DNA of 64,000 bases from Cephalopachus bancanus (Eukaryota > Chordata > Mammalia > Primates > Tarsiidae): the NCBI GenBank assembly GCA_027257055.1, contig JAPVLO010000007.1, positions 620,001-684,000 on the forward strand, written 5' to 3'. The notes below the pieces were generated by a model that was given only the letters and a program-made list of their open reading frames with translations, was not told the origin of the DNA and searched no databases. Both the position numbers and the translations under genes were made by a program. Of the stretch, positions 13,839 to 24,455 are shown one piece after another (positions within the stretch are counted from its first letter, which is position 1; the number at the start of each line of letters is the position of its first letter).

Positions 13839-15586
13839 CTGGAAAATAAAGGGCGGCTGGTTATTTGGAGGCTCAGGAGAATGACCCTGAGCCCAGGTCT
13901 GAGGTTTCTAGGAAATGCCTATATGTCTCATCCAGAGATGACCAGCGTCACTGCATGCCATCACACAGACACCGTGGAGGCCATGTGGGTACTGTGCCAA
14001 GGACGGCAAAGGATTTAAACTCAGGCTGGTATTTCCAGACTGATCTCGGACAAGTCAATTCAACTTTCTGAGCCCCAGTTTACTCATCTGTAAAGTAGAA
14101 TGTGAAATGCCAATTTTGCAGGATGTGGCCCACACCAGACTGACAGTTAACGTCTGGAAGAAGGTGCAGGAGAGTGTCACTTGAGTTCTCGCCACTTAGT
14201 TGGGCTCGGTGGCTAGAACGAGGAGCGAGGCAGAGAAGCCCCAGAGCCCTGGCACCCATTTCACTTACCTATGAAGTCGATGGCTTCGTTGAACCAGGAG
14301 CTGATGTCTGCCTTGTGGTTGTCCTCCACAGGGATGCTCTTGTACTGGTAGTGACCCTCAAAGTGATTGGGACAATTGGCTGAGACGTTGATCAGGGCAG
14401 TGATGCCCAAGGCATCCAGCATGTCCTTGCGGGAAGCGTGATAGGCACTGCCCAGGTACAGAAAGGGCAGGATCTCCACTGGGCCACCCTGAAATCCAGA
14501 AATATCCGACACTCAGCAAGCTTGCTCAAGGTCAAGGCCAGTGCCCACAAAAAATTCCTGTCAGTTTCCGATACTAACTTCTAAGTGCTGTTATTGGAGA
14601 ATAATTAAATAGGGAACTAAGCGCATCTGCTGGGCAGGGCTGCAAGTTCATTTCTGTTGTGCCAGCAATTCGGTTCCGGCAGCCACCCAACCATGGACCA
14701 AGCCATATCCCTGTGTCCCCTCTGTTATAAATAAAGCTGCAGGTCACTTTCTATATTCTCACTGGCACTGTTCCTCCAGGCCTTTGCCAGATCTCACTTC
14801 CACCCTCTGGCACGGGTCCCTACTAACCTGATCGTAGAGAGGGGTGCTGCAGGAACTGCACCCCGATTCCGTGCTGTCAGGGACGCTAGTACTCAGGGGA
14901 AGGCTGAGCCCCATGGGGGTCGACTGTTTGCTGCACAGTTCCGGGCAGGAAGCAGAAAAAGCTTCGTATCCTCCTGGAAACACAAAGACAGATTTTTTTT
15001 CCATTAGTACCTCCGGGTACAGGACACCTTCACACAACTCCCCCACCCACCACGGGCTGGAAGTTCACATGCCAGAGCAAAGCTTTGCTCCTAGAGTCGA
15101 ACAAAGCCAGTGACAAGTCCCAGAGATACCCCCCGGCGCCCACGATCAGCAGGAGAGGGCCGGGGTCCCCGGCAAGACTTCGGGGGCGCGCGGCCCGCCC
15201 AGCCGGCCCGAGCGCGTACCTTTGAGGAAGAAGACCTGCGCGGCGCGAGCCTCGCGGCAGAGCGCGCCGGCCGCCAGGGCCAGGGTGCCGTCGCGCTTGG
15301 CGCCGTCCAGGGCGGCGCTGCGCTCGTCCAGCAGCACCACGGCGTGGTAGGCGCCGGCTAGCAGGCGGCCGCGCAGCTCGGCGTTGGGCACGATATGCTC
15401 CAGGCCCATGGCGCCCTTGGCCCGGCGCCGCACGATGGTGCTGAAGCGCACGTTGACCGAGCCGGCGATGTGGCCGGCGTTGAAGGCGAAGAAGGAGCGG
15501 CAGTCCAGCAGCAGGCACTGCGCCGCGCGCTCCCCCAGCAGCGTCCGCAGCCCCGCGGCATCCAGGACGCCCACCTCCATGACCAT
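13468..15586 (-). CDS. DUSP1: Dual-specificity protein phosphatase 1 (MKP-1), four coding exons
   Basis: The coding sequence joins 15586-15220, 14973-14828, 14488-14269 and 13838-13468, giving 1104 bases, 367 residues and a TGA stop, the same length as the human protein. The product dephosphorylates the Thr and Tyr of the MAP-kinase activation loop (ERK, p38, JNK) in the nucleus. Visible landmarks are the N-terminal rhodanese/CH2-like domain with the kinase-interaction RRR cluster (about 53-55), the C-terminal catalytic domain (about 173-314) with signature HCQAGISR holding Cys258, the FNFP ERK-docking motif (339-342), and Ser359-Pro and Ser364-Pro near the C terminus, which are known ERK sites. 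The start is the first ATG in an optimal GCCATGG context, and a second ATG follows two codons later. A few residues differ from human as remembered (for example GVLDAAGLRT near the N terminus and RSAATTT before FNFP). All key residues are intact, so I infer a functional orthologue. Confidence 0.98.
14269..14488 (-). CDS. DUSP1: DUSP1 coding exon 3 (residues 172-244 plus one base)
   Basis: The exon is 220 bp. Its acceptor is TTTCAG|GGTGGCCCA and its donor is TTCATAG|GTAAGTGA. It encodes the first half of the catalytic domain (GGPVEILPFLYLGSAYHASRK onward), including the VEDNHKADISSWF segment. Asp227 there is the general acid by analogy with the family. Intron 2 is 339 bp (14489-14827) and intron 3 is 430 bp (13839-14268). 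Confidence 0.96.
14828..14973 (-). CDS. DUSP1: DUSP1 coding exon 2 (residues 123-171)
   Basis: The exon is 146 bp. Its acceptor is TTTCCAG|GAGGATAC and its donor is GATCAG|GTTAGT. It encodes the linker between the rhodanese and catalytic domains, starting GGYEAFSASCPELCSK and ending CSSCSTPLYDQ. One linker residue (Thr in PDSTESG) differs from the Ala I recall in human. Intron 1 is 246 bp (14974-15219). Confidence 0.96.
15220..15586 (-). CDS. DUSP1: DUSP1 coding exon 1 (residues 1-122 plus one base)
   Basis: This exon encodes almost the whole rhodanese-like MAPK-binding domain, including the basic VRRRAKG segment that contacts MAP kinases. It ends in ...CTCAAAG followed by the donor GTACGC, so the next glycine codon is split after its first base. 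It is extremely GC-rich and lies inside the CpG island. Long open frames on the opposite strand here are by-products of that composition. Confidence 0.97.
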
Positions 15587-15822
15587 GGCCGGCCTCAGCG
15601 CCCCCAGCGTGCACGGCCCTGCGCTGCTTTGTCTGGCCCCGGAAGCCAACGGCAGGGCGGCGGCTTTCGAGGAAAAGCCTGGGTCTCTTTGGCGTCTAAC
15701 CAAAATCTGCCTTTGGACGGAGCGAGGGGCGTCAAGCCGGATCCGGACGCCTCGGCTTCTTCGCTGTCCCCCCGACTGCCCCTCCGGCCGACGTCGCAAC
15801 CACAGCCTGGGCGTCCTTCGCA
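15587..15822 (-). other. DUSP1: DUSP1 5' untranslated region
   Basis: The interval lies between the TATA-inferred start site (about 25-30 bases below the TATA box, near 15822) and the initiator ATG. No ATG occurs in the DUSP1 frame in this leader, although that frame stays open back to a TTG at 15797-15799. The start site is inferred from TATA spacing only. Confidence 0.65.
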
Positions 15823-15846
15823 GCGAGCCCGGCCCGGAGGAGCGCG

Positions 15847-15852
15847 TTTATA
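15847..15852 (-). promoter_or_regulatory. DUSP1: TATA box of DUSP1
   Basis: The minus strand reads GCTTATAAACGCG. It lies about 260 bases upstream of the ATG, which leaves a 5'UTR of roughly 235 bases, close to the human transcript. Confidence 0.85.
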
Positions 15853-15922
15853 AGCGGCCTCTCGGGGGCGGGACCGGGCGGGCCGGCGCGCGGGGGGAAG
15901 GGGTTTGTTTGTTTCAATGGCG

Positions 15923-15932
15923 GTCACGTGAC
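15923..15932. promoter_or_regulatory. DUSP1: E-box GTCACGTGAC
   Basis: This is a ten-base perfect palindrome with a CACGTG core, 6 bases from the CRE. It is the USF/MAX-type site expected in this promoter. Confidence 0.75.
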
Positions 15933-15938
15933 GGGCGG

Positions 15939-15946
15939 TGACGTCA
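15939..15946. promoter_or_regulatory. DUSP1: Consensus cAMP response element TGACGTCA
   Basis: This is a perfect 8-bp palindrome (context GGTGACGTCACC), about 115-125 bases upstream of the inferred start site. CREB/ATF binding at this promoter is established for human DUSP1. Confidence 0.85.
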
Positions 15947-15987
15947 CCCGCCCGGCCCGGCCTGGCGCCGCCGGAGCCAAAGGCGAA

Positions 15988-15995
15988 GACGTCAT
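15988..15995. promoter_or_regulatory. DUSP1: Second CRE-like site (GACGTCAT)
   Basis: It reads AGACGTCATC on the plus strand, seven of eight bases of a CRE on the minus strand (ATGACGTC). It is consistent with the paired CREs described for human DUSP1. Confidence 0.6.
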
Positions 15996-16750
15996 CGGCC
16001 CCGGAGCTGGGGGTCCGCTCGGCGCGCGCTGGCCCGCCGCCCGGCCGCCGCCCCGCCGTCCGGCCCGAGCCAGGCGCGTCCCCGGGGACCGGGCCCCGCG
16101 GGGAGGAGGAGGGCGCGCGGCCAGCCCCGGGCTGAGCTCCCGGAGGCGAGCGGCCGGGACAGCGGGCCTCTCCGTCTCCTCCCGAGTCCCCTCCCCGCGT
16201 CGCCCTCTGTCGCCGACCCGAGCGGGAAGGGGCTTCCTGCGCCTTTCACACACTCGCGCCCCTTTCTCTCCTGTCCTCATCCCTGTTGGGCGGGGACGCT
16301 GAGGTGCCCAAGAAGAAGCGACCGACTTGCCTAGTGTCACGGTGCTGGTGGGGGTGGGGCGGCAGAGAGGGGCCGGGCTGGAGCAACACGAACAACTTTG
16401 CCCGTGGACATGTTCCTACCAAGAGCGACCTAAGCAGGCTGGGGCACAGAGGTCCAGGGAAACGTTCTCCCGTTTCCCCGACTTTCTCTAATGTTTCCTT
16501 ACAGAAATTTACATTTGCCATGAAAAATGCCTCCAAGCAAACCCCCACCGGGGAAACGGTTATTCCTAGTCTTTTGGGCCCTAGAGGCCGAGTCAAGGGA
16601 GGCCGGACGGAGGGCTGGAATCCCGGTGAGAGGTCTCGAGGTCCGTTGCGGATTTCCGAGCTTGGCTTTTGGGGAGGTGGGGGGCGACCCGCAGCGCGAC
16701 TCGACAGCGACCCCCAGGGGCCACCAGACGCGCTGCTGTCACGTTGGCTC

Positions 16751-17476
16751 GAGACCGAACTTCTGCATCCCTTTCTTTATTCCACAAGTATACTGACAGC
16801 GCTTACTACGCGCTGGGCTCGGCGGCTCCCACCCGAAACAGGAGCCCCGCGGCACCTCCCTTTCCCGGCCCTCGCCGTCTGTATGGGCCGAACTCAAAAT
16901 CCAATCCCGGGACGTTCTAGGACCTGGGCCCAAACGCTTGGGAAGACCCCACGCGGCATCCAGGAGTCCTGGTGACGGCCCCCTGGGCAGCGGAGCCTGC
17001 TGCGGCGGCGACACAAAGTGCTGGGTACACAAACATAAACATTGCGCCACCGGCCGGGGTCGAGTCAGGAACATTCTGCGGTTTCCTCCTCTCCTGGGGG
17101 AGGGGATGGCCACCCTGTGTCGTTGCTCCGCGGGTTGTATCACCAGAGGCAACTTCTGCTTTCGCCTGGCTTGGCTTGTGTGTTCTCACATGCGCACATT
17201 TTCTACCCAGATTATTCTAGAAAAACTCAGGGCACTGAGTGCTTCTTCTTTTTTTTTTTTTGAAGGGCGTTTCCTACCTTCATTTGAACGTTGGCCGAGG
17301 ACATCAAAAAGGTCCTCAGATAAGAGCAACGCAACACCCTCCCTCTACGGGTAGGAGGTGGGGGAGAAGAAAAAGAAATTATTTGTTTACACTACTTATT
17401 CAGTTGAGGAACTCAACATATTTTTGGCATTGAATCATAAAATGTTACATCTGTTGACTTTCCACTGCATACCGAC
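16751..17476. other. Unique sequence upstream of the CpG island
   Basis: CpG density falls off across this stretch, and short pyrimidine runs occur near 17245-17262. No exon or repeat is recognised. Confidence 0.4.
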
Positions 17477-17765
17477 TTTTTTTTTTTTTTTTGAGTTGGA
17501 GTCTTTCTCTGTTGCCCAGGAGCTAGAATACAGTGGCTACTGCAGCCTTTACCTGCTGGGCTCAGGCGATCCTCCTGCCTCAGGCTCCCGAGTAGCTGGG
17601 ACTATATGGTGATCACCATGCCTGGCTAACTTTTTATTTATTGTAGAGACGAGCCATGTTGCTCTGGCTGGTCTCTAACTCTTGGACTCAGGCAATCCTC
17701 TCGCCTTGGCCTCCCGAAGTTCTAGGATTACAGGTATGAGCCACTGCCTGTTCTTTTTTTTTCCC
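17477..17765 (-). mobile_element. Alu, reverse
   Basis: It starts with an oligo-T run and 'gagttggagtctttctctgttgccc' and ends 'gagccactgcctg'. Confidence 0.87.
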
Positions 17766-19275
17766 CACCAAGAGCATTCATTATACCTTCTGCCACAACT
17801 TTTTCAAAAAGAAAACTTTACTACCAATATCACAGTGGGGGGTGGCAGTATCTGGCCCTGAAGTCAGGTGTCTGCAGGCCTCAGGATTTTTTCCTCTCCC
17901 GGCTTACTGGAAAGAGCACTCGGAGTAGGCTTGCCCCGTGCATTCATTTTGCTTCTGGAGAATCCTAGTGAGTCTCTTCCCTAACTGAGCCTCCAAGTCC
18001 ATGTCTGTACAATAGGTCTACGGTGGCCTGCTTTGCCTGTGGAGGCCTGAGTGAGAGATGGTGGGTTTAAGGAACCTGGGCCCTACCCACCCCTTCTCAT
18101 TATGATTCACTAAATCTCTTGGTCTTCCCCTTCCCAGCAGAATGGCTCTTCTGTCATCACATCACTGTGCGTTTCAGGGTCTGGCATGACACCCTGGGAG
18201 GTCACCACAAGCCATCGGCTTTTGAGAGGCTTCGGCGGGACAGAGACCCTGCTCAAGAAAGGTTCCCTGCTTGAGAGCACTGACACATAATGGCTCGGGT
18301 CAGTGGGCACCTGTCCAGAGATGGGTGGGAAAGGTGTAGCCACCAAGGCCCCAACCTAGGCAATGGAGATGCTGCTTCTGGCCGCAGATGGAACCCAAGA
18401 GAGGCTGGCATCGTCTAGGCTCTGTAACTGCAGATGGGGCGAGGGGCTGGCATGGTGGGCCTGGCCATCAGAGAAACATGAAGCAGGATGAGTCAGTGGA
18501 TGGTGACTCAGGGGGGAGAACCGGGCCTTTCTGACTCGAGCTGCTCCTGAGGCGGAGTGGAGTGGGGGAAAGCATCCAGGGCTTTGGACTCCCGGAAAGG
18601 CCTGCCCTGGACTTCCCACCTTTAATGTATCAGCCACCTCCCCTTGTTCAGCCTCCACTCCCTCCTTCCCGAGGAATGGAGACAGCAGGGGATGTGGGAG
18701 GGGGAGGGTCAATGCAGCCCACAGTCCCTGCCTTAACCCTGCTCTCAGAGTCAACTTGGAATCTGTTTTGGGGTCACAGGAAAAGAAAGGGTGGAGTTCC
18801 CTCTCACATCAGTCAGAAGGTGGCCCCAGCTCATGGTCTGCTCTGTGACCTGGGGCAAGCAACCTAGTGCTTCTGAGACTCAGTTTCCCCATTTGTAAGC
18901 TGGGCATCATATCCATTTAGGACCAAGTAAAATAATGAGTGAGAAAGGGGCTGGTGTGGGTCATGGGGCGCCCTCAGGAGAGGGGCCCACAGCCCTTTGA
19001 CTGTTCCCCTTTTGCGGTATGGTGGTTTTTCCCTCGGTGTCCTTCTGTGACTCCCCGTTTCCCACCACATCCAAAGCCACTGGGCCTCGGCCATCCAGTC
19101 GGCCTCCCTCTCTTTTGGGTTTCTCTGGAAGACTCCCTGGGGCTGGGTTCCTCGAATGTTCTGGTTCTGTACCATCCTTACGTCTTGGCTCACACTGACC
19201 CCTCCCTCCCCCTGCTGGAATGCCAGCCCCTCTGGAGCCATCACCTTTCTAGGTAGAGCTTCTCCCTCTCCTGGG
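17766..19275. other. Unique sequence, small MIR trace
   Basis: A MIR-like piece lies at about 18830-18910 ('ctctgtgacctggggcaagcaacc...cagtttccccatttgtaagc'). Nothing else is recognised. Confidence 0.45.
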
Positions 19276-19345
19276 CCCTGGAGGACCTTGTTGGAATATT
19301 CTGATTGTGTCCCTGGAGGACATTGTTGGGATATTCTGATCGTCT
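19276..19345 (+). repeat. 35-bp imperfect tandem duplication
   Basis: Two units start 'ccctggaggac' at 19276 and 19311 and differ at three or four positions. The second abuts a 5'-truncated Alu. Confidence 0.75.
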
Positions 19346-19521
19346 CTACAATAAATAAAAAAAATTAGCCAGGCATTAGCCAGGCATGGTGGTGCACGCC
19401 AATAGTCCCAGCTACTCGGAAGCCTGAGGCAGGAGGACCGCCTGAGCCCAGCAGGTAGAGGCTGCAGTGGCCACTGCACTCTAGCTCCTGAGCAACAGAG
19501 AAAGACTCCAACTCAAAAAAA
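19342..19521 (+). mobile_element. 5'-truncated Alu
   Basis: It begins within the middle linker (ctctacaataaataaaaaaaattagcc) and carries only the right arm, ending 'gactccaactcaaaaaaa'. An 11-bp direct repeat (ttagccaggca) sits at its start. Confidence 0.85.
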
Positions 19522-20608
19522 TGATTCTCTAGGTGGTAAACTGGAGGGCAGGGACTGTGTGTTTGTCACCTTTGTCTCCCCACTCGCTTCCTTTGATGGT
19601 GCCTGGCACACGGGAGGTCCACAGTTTGTGGAGTGGTAGAGTTTTATAAAGGGCCCTATGGGAAAGTGTCAGAAGAGAGGAGGCTGTACCAGGTGTGTTT
19701 TGGTGTCATTTCATGAACTTGGCAATGGCCCTGTGAGGTGGTTGTTAGCCCCATTGCACAGGCGAGGACAGAGGCTCAGAGAAGGGACATGCCCGCGGTC
19801 ACAGAGCTGCTGACCGTCAGACCCAGATCCCATCCCAGGGCCTGTCTGACTTGAAAGAGGGAGCTGACCTGGATACCTGGCAGCGTCAGCCCCAGGCTGT
19901 GGAGGCTTCAGACTATGCCAGTCCCACACCAGGAGCACCACTGGGGCCCCTGACTCCTGGCTTGCCTGGAGTGCCCCTCGCTGGGCAGAGTAGTCACTGG
20001 CACCAGCCCAAGAGGGAGCCTGGAGCCCCCGAGGGCTCCCAACCCAGGCCCTAATGTCTCTGCTAAGGAGACTGAGCAGCCACTCAAGCTCACCCTGAGG
20101 GGCTGGCAAGGGGTGACCTCACCCTCCACACCCAGGCAGTTAGGACACAGCAAGCCGCTGTTGAGCAATCCTAGCAAACAGATCTCCAGGTCGGGCCTGG
20201 GAGGGCCTGCAGAGCTGCGTCATCCATCCAGCCCCCTTGCTTGAGAGTCAAGGGCCCAGAGAGGTTAGGCAACTTGTCCACGGTCACACAGTGTTCTGAA
20301 CATTCTAACTCGAGTCAGCCCCGTGTGAGCTGTGGGCTCACACCCTTAGCAATGTTTTTCTCTGGAGGGTGGAGTTCCTTTCATTTTCTTCCTTATGACT
20401 CTGAATGTTTTGAATTTTCTAACATAAATGTGTAACTTTTGTAACCAAGGAAAAATATAAAAATATTAAAAGGCAACCTTACAGATAACAGCATTGTTGT
20501 TAAACCCAAGTTAGAATGCTTGTTATTAGAATCCCAGCTTGTCCCCTCACCAGCTGTGTGTACTTTACCTCTCTGAGATTCAGTTTCCTCCTCTATAAAA
20601 TGGGAGTG
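19522..20608. other. Unique sequence with MIR
   Basis: A MIR at about 19690-19840 ('caggcgaggacagaggctcagagaagggacatgcc') and MIR traces at 20230-20300 and 20500-20605 are seen. The remainder is unassigned. Confidence 0.5.
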
Positions 20609-20906
20609 GAAGCCAGACTCGGTGGCTCAGCCTGTAATCCCAGCACTTTGGGAGGCCGAGGTGAGTGGATTGCCTGAGCCCGCGGGTTCGAGACCCGCCT
20701 GGGCAACTTGGCGAGACCGCATCTCTACAATAAATCAAAAATTAGCCGAGCGTGGTAGTATGCGCCTGTAGTTCCAGCTACTGGGAAGGCTGAGGCAGAA
20801 GGATCGCCGGGGCCTCGATTGAGGCTGCGGTGGCCAGGAGCGGCCACTGCACTCCAGTCTGGGTGACAGACTGAGACTTCAACTCAAAAAAAAAAAAAAA
20901 AAAAAG
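20609..20906 (+). mobile_element. Young lineage-specific Alu
   Basis: It has 'ggtggctcagcctgtaatcccagc', 'cccgcgggttcgagacccgcctgggc', 'acaataaatcaaaaattagcc', 'gagcggccactgcactccagtctgg' and a 20-base A tail. Confidence 0.92.
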
Positions 20907-21109
20907 GGAGTGAAAATGATGCCTAACTTGTAGGGTTGATGGGAAGATCATGTGACATGACGACTGACAAACTGTAACCTGTGAGGCTAGTCTAACCCGC
21001 TGCTTCTCTCGGAACCACCCGTGAGTGAAGACTGGTTTTTACATCTTAAATGGCTGAGGGGAAGAATCAGAAGAAGAATCATATTTGTGACACATGAAAG
21101 TCCTATGAC

Positions 21110-21330
21110 ATTCCAATGTCAGAGCCTACAAATAAAGTTTTATTGGAACACAGCCCCACCTGTTTGTTAGGTGGTGTCTGGACTGGCCTTGCACAGAAGT
21201 GTGGTGTCTGGACTGGCCTTGCACAGAAGTGGGAGGTGACTTCTTGTGACAGAGGCTGTGTGGCTCACAAGGCCTCATATATTTACCCTGTTCCTTTCCA
21301 GGAAGAGTTTGCCAGCTCCTGATATGAGCT
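21110..21330 (+). mobile_element. hAT-type DNA transposon fragment
   Basis: The text 'acaaataaagttttattggaacacagcc' through 'gaagagtttgccagctcctg' matches a common non-autonomous hAT fossil. It contains an internal exact tandem duplication. Confidence 0.6.
21171..21230 (+). repeat. Exact 30-bp tandem duplication
   Basis: The unit gtggtgtctggactggcctt plus gcacagaagt occurs twice back to back (21171-21200 and 21201-21230) with no mismatch. Confidence 0.95.
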
Positions 21331-21617
21331 CATGGATGAAAAGTGCTTTAGAACAATGCCTGGCGCAGGGTGTTTGGTAAACTTTGTTGTTATTATTCTA
21401 GGGCTATTTATAAAATCTTCTTTCCCTAGGATGGTTTTAAAAGGAGTAATCGCTTTCATTATGTATTTCATTGTGTCAAAGGCACATTTTTCATATTTTA
21501 GCATTTCTTGGAGTGGCGGCATGTCATTATTCATTGGCAGCATTTTTGTCAATGACGCGTAAATGAACACAAGATGAATGACATCTTAGAGCTCATAAAT
21601 GCAGTAAAGTTTAAAAA
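21331..21617. other. Unassigned sequence
   Basis: No recognised repeat or gene. Confidence 0.3.
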
Positions 21618-21925
21618 AACTGGTCATGCACGGTGGCTCACGCCTGTAATCCTGTCACTTTGGGAGACTGAGGATTGCCTTAGTTCTAGGAGTTTGAGAC
21701 CAGCATGGGCAACATGGTGAGACCTCGTCTCTACAGTAAATCAAAAAATTAACCAGGCATGGTGGCATGCATCTGTAGTCCCAGCTACTTGGGAAGCTGA
21801 GGCAGGAGATTGCCTGAACCCAGGAGGTCAAAGTCATGGTGAGCTGGGATTGCACCCGCGCATTCCAGTCTGGGTGACAGAGTAAGACCCTGATTCAAAA
21901 AAGAAAATAAAAATAAAAAATAAGA
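21618..21925 (+). mobile_element. Alu
   Basis: A full copy with linker 'acagtaaatcaaaaaattaacc' and an A-rich tail. Confidence 0.88.
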
Positions 21926-22924
21926 TAGTGGCAGTAATGACCCCTAAAGATTCACTGTGGGCAGCAGTCCTTATTGGTGACCATTTCTACCTCCAGCCTT
22001 GGAGGAGGGACATGGTTTCCTGCCTCTCTTAGTTCATAACACAAACCTCAAAGCAAGGTTAGTTGGACAAACACATGAAGATGAGGCGGGAGCCAAGGAA
22101 AGTCACCAGGAACAGCAGGGCTCTGTGACTCAGACTCCAACCCTGATCCCAGCATACAGCCTGCCAGCCCCACAGCCCCAGCCACGCCCCGGCCACCGGG
22201 GAGCTGACGCTGTGGTGAGGAGTGGCAACTTTCTGTTGGTCCTTTAAAAAAAAAATAGAGACATAATTTCATTTTCATAACTAGAAAACACTTAGTAGTT
22301 CACATTGGTGGGAGCAAGTGAGATCATAGTTTGTCGATTTCAAATTCTCCTCTGGGGAAAAGAGGAGGAGGTTACCTACAGAATTGGAGCCGAAGGCTCA
22401 GGCGCTGTGCACCCCAATTTTGCCTTTGTGGGGAAGTTAAGGGGACTGAGGTCCAGACAGGTTAACTGGCTTGCCCGAAGGCACACAGCAAGCGCTCCAT
22501 CTCTCTTCTTTCAGCATCCTTTGTTCTTATCTCTCCACAGCAGACCAGGCATGGTGGATCGCGCCATTTCACTGTTTAGTTCTTGGAATGATAACTTGTA
22601 GGGGGCTGCTTCTAGATTCCAAAGGAAAGAGAAAAGGAAATATGCCCCACACGCGGGCTCTCTGCCTGGCCCTCCCTGACTCACTGAGCCACACTGGACA
22701 AATGACTCATTCATTGGCCTTGACCTCTGTGGGTTTGGCCACCCAGGGAGAGTGAAGTCACACCCCCGGGGCTCCAGTGCCTCCATTGGCTCACGAATCT
22801 GGCTTCATGGCAGGCAAGAGACAGGCCTGGGGGAGCCCGCCCAGGGCCAGGATAGGAGAGCACACAAAAGCTTCTGGAGGTCCCCAGGTTGTGGCCGGGC
22901 TGCTGGGTTCCAGCCTCGGAGGTC
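21926..22924. other. Unique sequence with small MIR
   Basis: A MIR-like stretch lies at about 22425-22500 ('ggggactgaggtccagacaggttaactggcttgcccgaagg'). No gene is seen. Confidence 0.4.
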
Positions 22925-23100
22925 CTCAAGAGGCCTGTGTCAGTCTGCTACAACTTCTGCAACAAAGTGCCCCAGATCCCGTGGCTTAAGCAACAGAGAC
23001 GTTGTCTCGCCAATCTGGAGGCTGGAAGTCTGAGACAAGGGAACTGGGGATTCGGACTTCATATCTTTTTAGGGGGCACAATTCAACCCATGACAGAGCC
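22925..23100 (-). mobile_element. MaLR-type LTR fragment, reverse
   Basis: The text 'gtcagtctgctacaacttctgcaacaaagtgcc...gtggcttaagcaacagagac...ctggaggctggaagtctgag' is the reverse of an MST/MLT1-like LTR 3' part. Confidence 0.55.
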
Positions 23101-23109
23101 TGTGCCCCA

Positions 23110-24167
23110 CAGAGAGCTCCCCCCCACTACGTGCAGTGAAGGTGTGTGTTTCAAATAAGAGAAAAAACATGGGGCATTCTTGGATAGGACTGCTTAGTAC
23201 CATAAAGACGTCCATTTGGCCCAGACTTATCTGTCCATTGAACTCCATCTTCACAAAAATCCTGAGGGTGTGGTTTTTTTGTTGTTTCGTTTTTGTTTTT
23301 TCTGGAGTTAAACAAGCTGATTCTGAAATTGACATGAAATAATAAAAAATCAAAAATAGCCAGAAAATTTTTAAAAAATAAAGAGCAGTGTGGTGGAAAG
23401 AAGCCCTAATGGATATTGAAACACAATGTAAAGCCTCTGCAGTTAAAATGGTATGGTTGAGCCAGGTGCAGTGGCTCACACCTAAAATCCCAGCACTTTG
23501 GGGAGCCAAAGAGGAAGGATTGTTTGAGCCCAGGAGTTCAAGACCAGTGTGGGCAACATAGCTAGACTTTGCCTCTACAAAAAATTAGCTAGGTATGATG
23601 GTACACACCTGTAGTCCCAGTTATTCTGGAGGCTGAAACAGGAGGATGGCCTGAGCACAAGAGATCGAGGCTGCAGGCCATTAAAAAAAAAAAAAAGGTG
23701 TAGCTGGAAACATGAATAGCCAGACAAACCAATGGAACACAATGGAAAGTCCAGAAATGTGCTCAAGTACATAGGGAGGTCTGGTGCTTAGCCAAAGTGG
23801 CATCTCAAATTCCTGGGACATGATAGACTTCTCAATAAGCAATGCTGAGACAACTGATACCATTTGGAAAACAGACACAAGTGAATGCATCCCTTACCAA
23901 GATGGATGGATAACATCAAGTGGGGCAGAGATACAGGTTATTAACATGAAACCTTACAACTTCTAGAAGAAAACATAGGGGAATTTCTCTACAACCCCAG
24001 AGTGAGACATTTTGTCTATTTAGTACTCAAAATCCAGAAACAATAAAAGAAAGTCGGTAAATTCAGCCACCTAAAAATTAAAGCCAAATTTTTAGAGATT
24101 TCTATGCCAAAAAGCTCCATAAACAAAGTTAAAATTAAAAAAAAAAAGAAAAATGGGAGAAAATATA
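23110..24167 (+). mobile_element. L1 ORF2 fragment, sense, split by an Alu
   Basis: Segments such as 'gagttaaacaagctgattctgaaattgacatg' and, after the Alu, 'agacaaaccaatggaacacaatggaaagtcc...acatagggaggtctggtg' are L1 ORF2-like, with all frames broken. Confidence 0.75.
23459..23697 (+). mobile_element. Alu, 3' truncated with A tail
   Basis: The right arm ends early at 'gaggctgcaggcc' followed directly by 'attaaaaaaaaaaaaaa'. Confidence 0.85.
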
Positions 24168-24455
24168 TATATTTTTGAGTTGGACTCTCACTCTGTCGCC
24201 TAGACTGGAGTGCAGTGGCACGCTCCCGGCCACCGCAGTCTAGACCTGCTGGGGTCTGGCGATCCTTCCATCTCAGCCTTCCAAGTTGCTGGAACTACAG
24301 GCACACGTTACGACACCCGGCTAATTTTTTGATTTATTGTAGAGATGAGGTCTTACCAAGTTGCCTAGGCAGGTCTCGAACCCACAGGCTCAGGCAATCC
24401 ACTCACCTCAGGCTCCCAAAGCACAGGATTACAGGCTGAGCCACCGAGCCCAGCA
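24168..24455 (-). mobile_element. Alu, reverse, young type, in L1
   Basis: It runs from 'gagttggactctcactctgtcgcc' to 'ccaccgagcccagc', with 'gatttattgtagagatgagg'. Confidence 0.9.

Larger units (their letters stand above)
15840..16000 (-). promoter_or_regulatory. DUSP1: DUSP1 core and proximal promoter
   Basis: In transcript-strand order this segment holds a CRE-like site, a full palindromic CRE, a CACGTG E-box, GC boxes (around 15864-15880) and a TATA box. It sits in a CpG island. TATA plus CRE plus E-box is the known architecture of the immediate-early DUSP1 promoter, which responds to cAMP, growth factors and stress. Confidence 0.85.
15120..16750. other. CpG island over DUSP1 promoter and exon 1
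   Basis: The segment is dense in CG dinucleotides and very GC-rich, in contrast to its flanks. It spans exon 1, the 5'UTR, the promoter and about 900 bases upstream. The open frames of 60-230 codons on both strands here are expected from low stop-codon frequency. I see no second gene in them. Confidence 0.85.

Noticed and set aside
15030..15614. 194-codon open frame overlapping DUSP1 exon 1 on the same strand
   Set aside because: It is a shifted frame of the GC-rich first exon, low in complexity (Ala/Gly/Arg), and its run past the splice donor shows it is a shadow.
16286..16975. 229-codon plus-strand frame in the CpG island
   Set aside because: No domain, no splice-consistent structure and no sensible start context; expected from GC-rich sequence with few stops.
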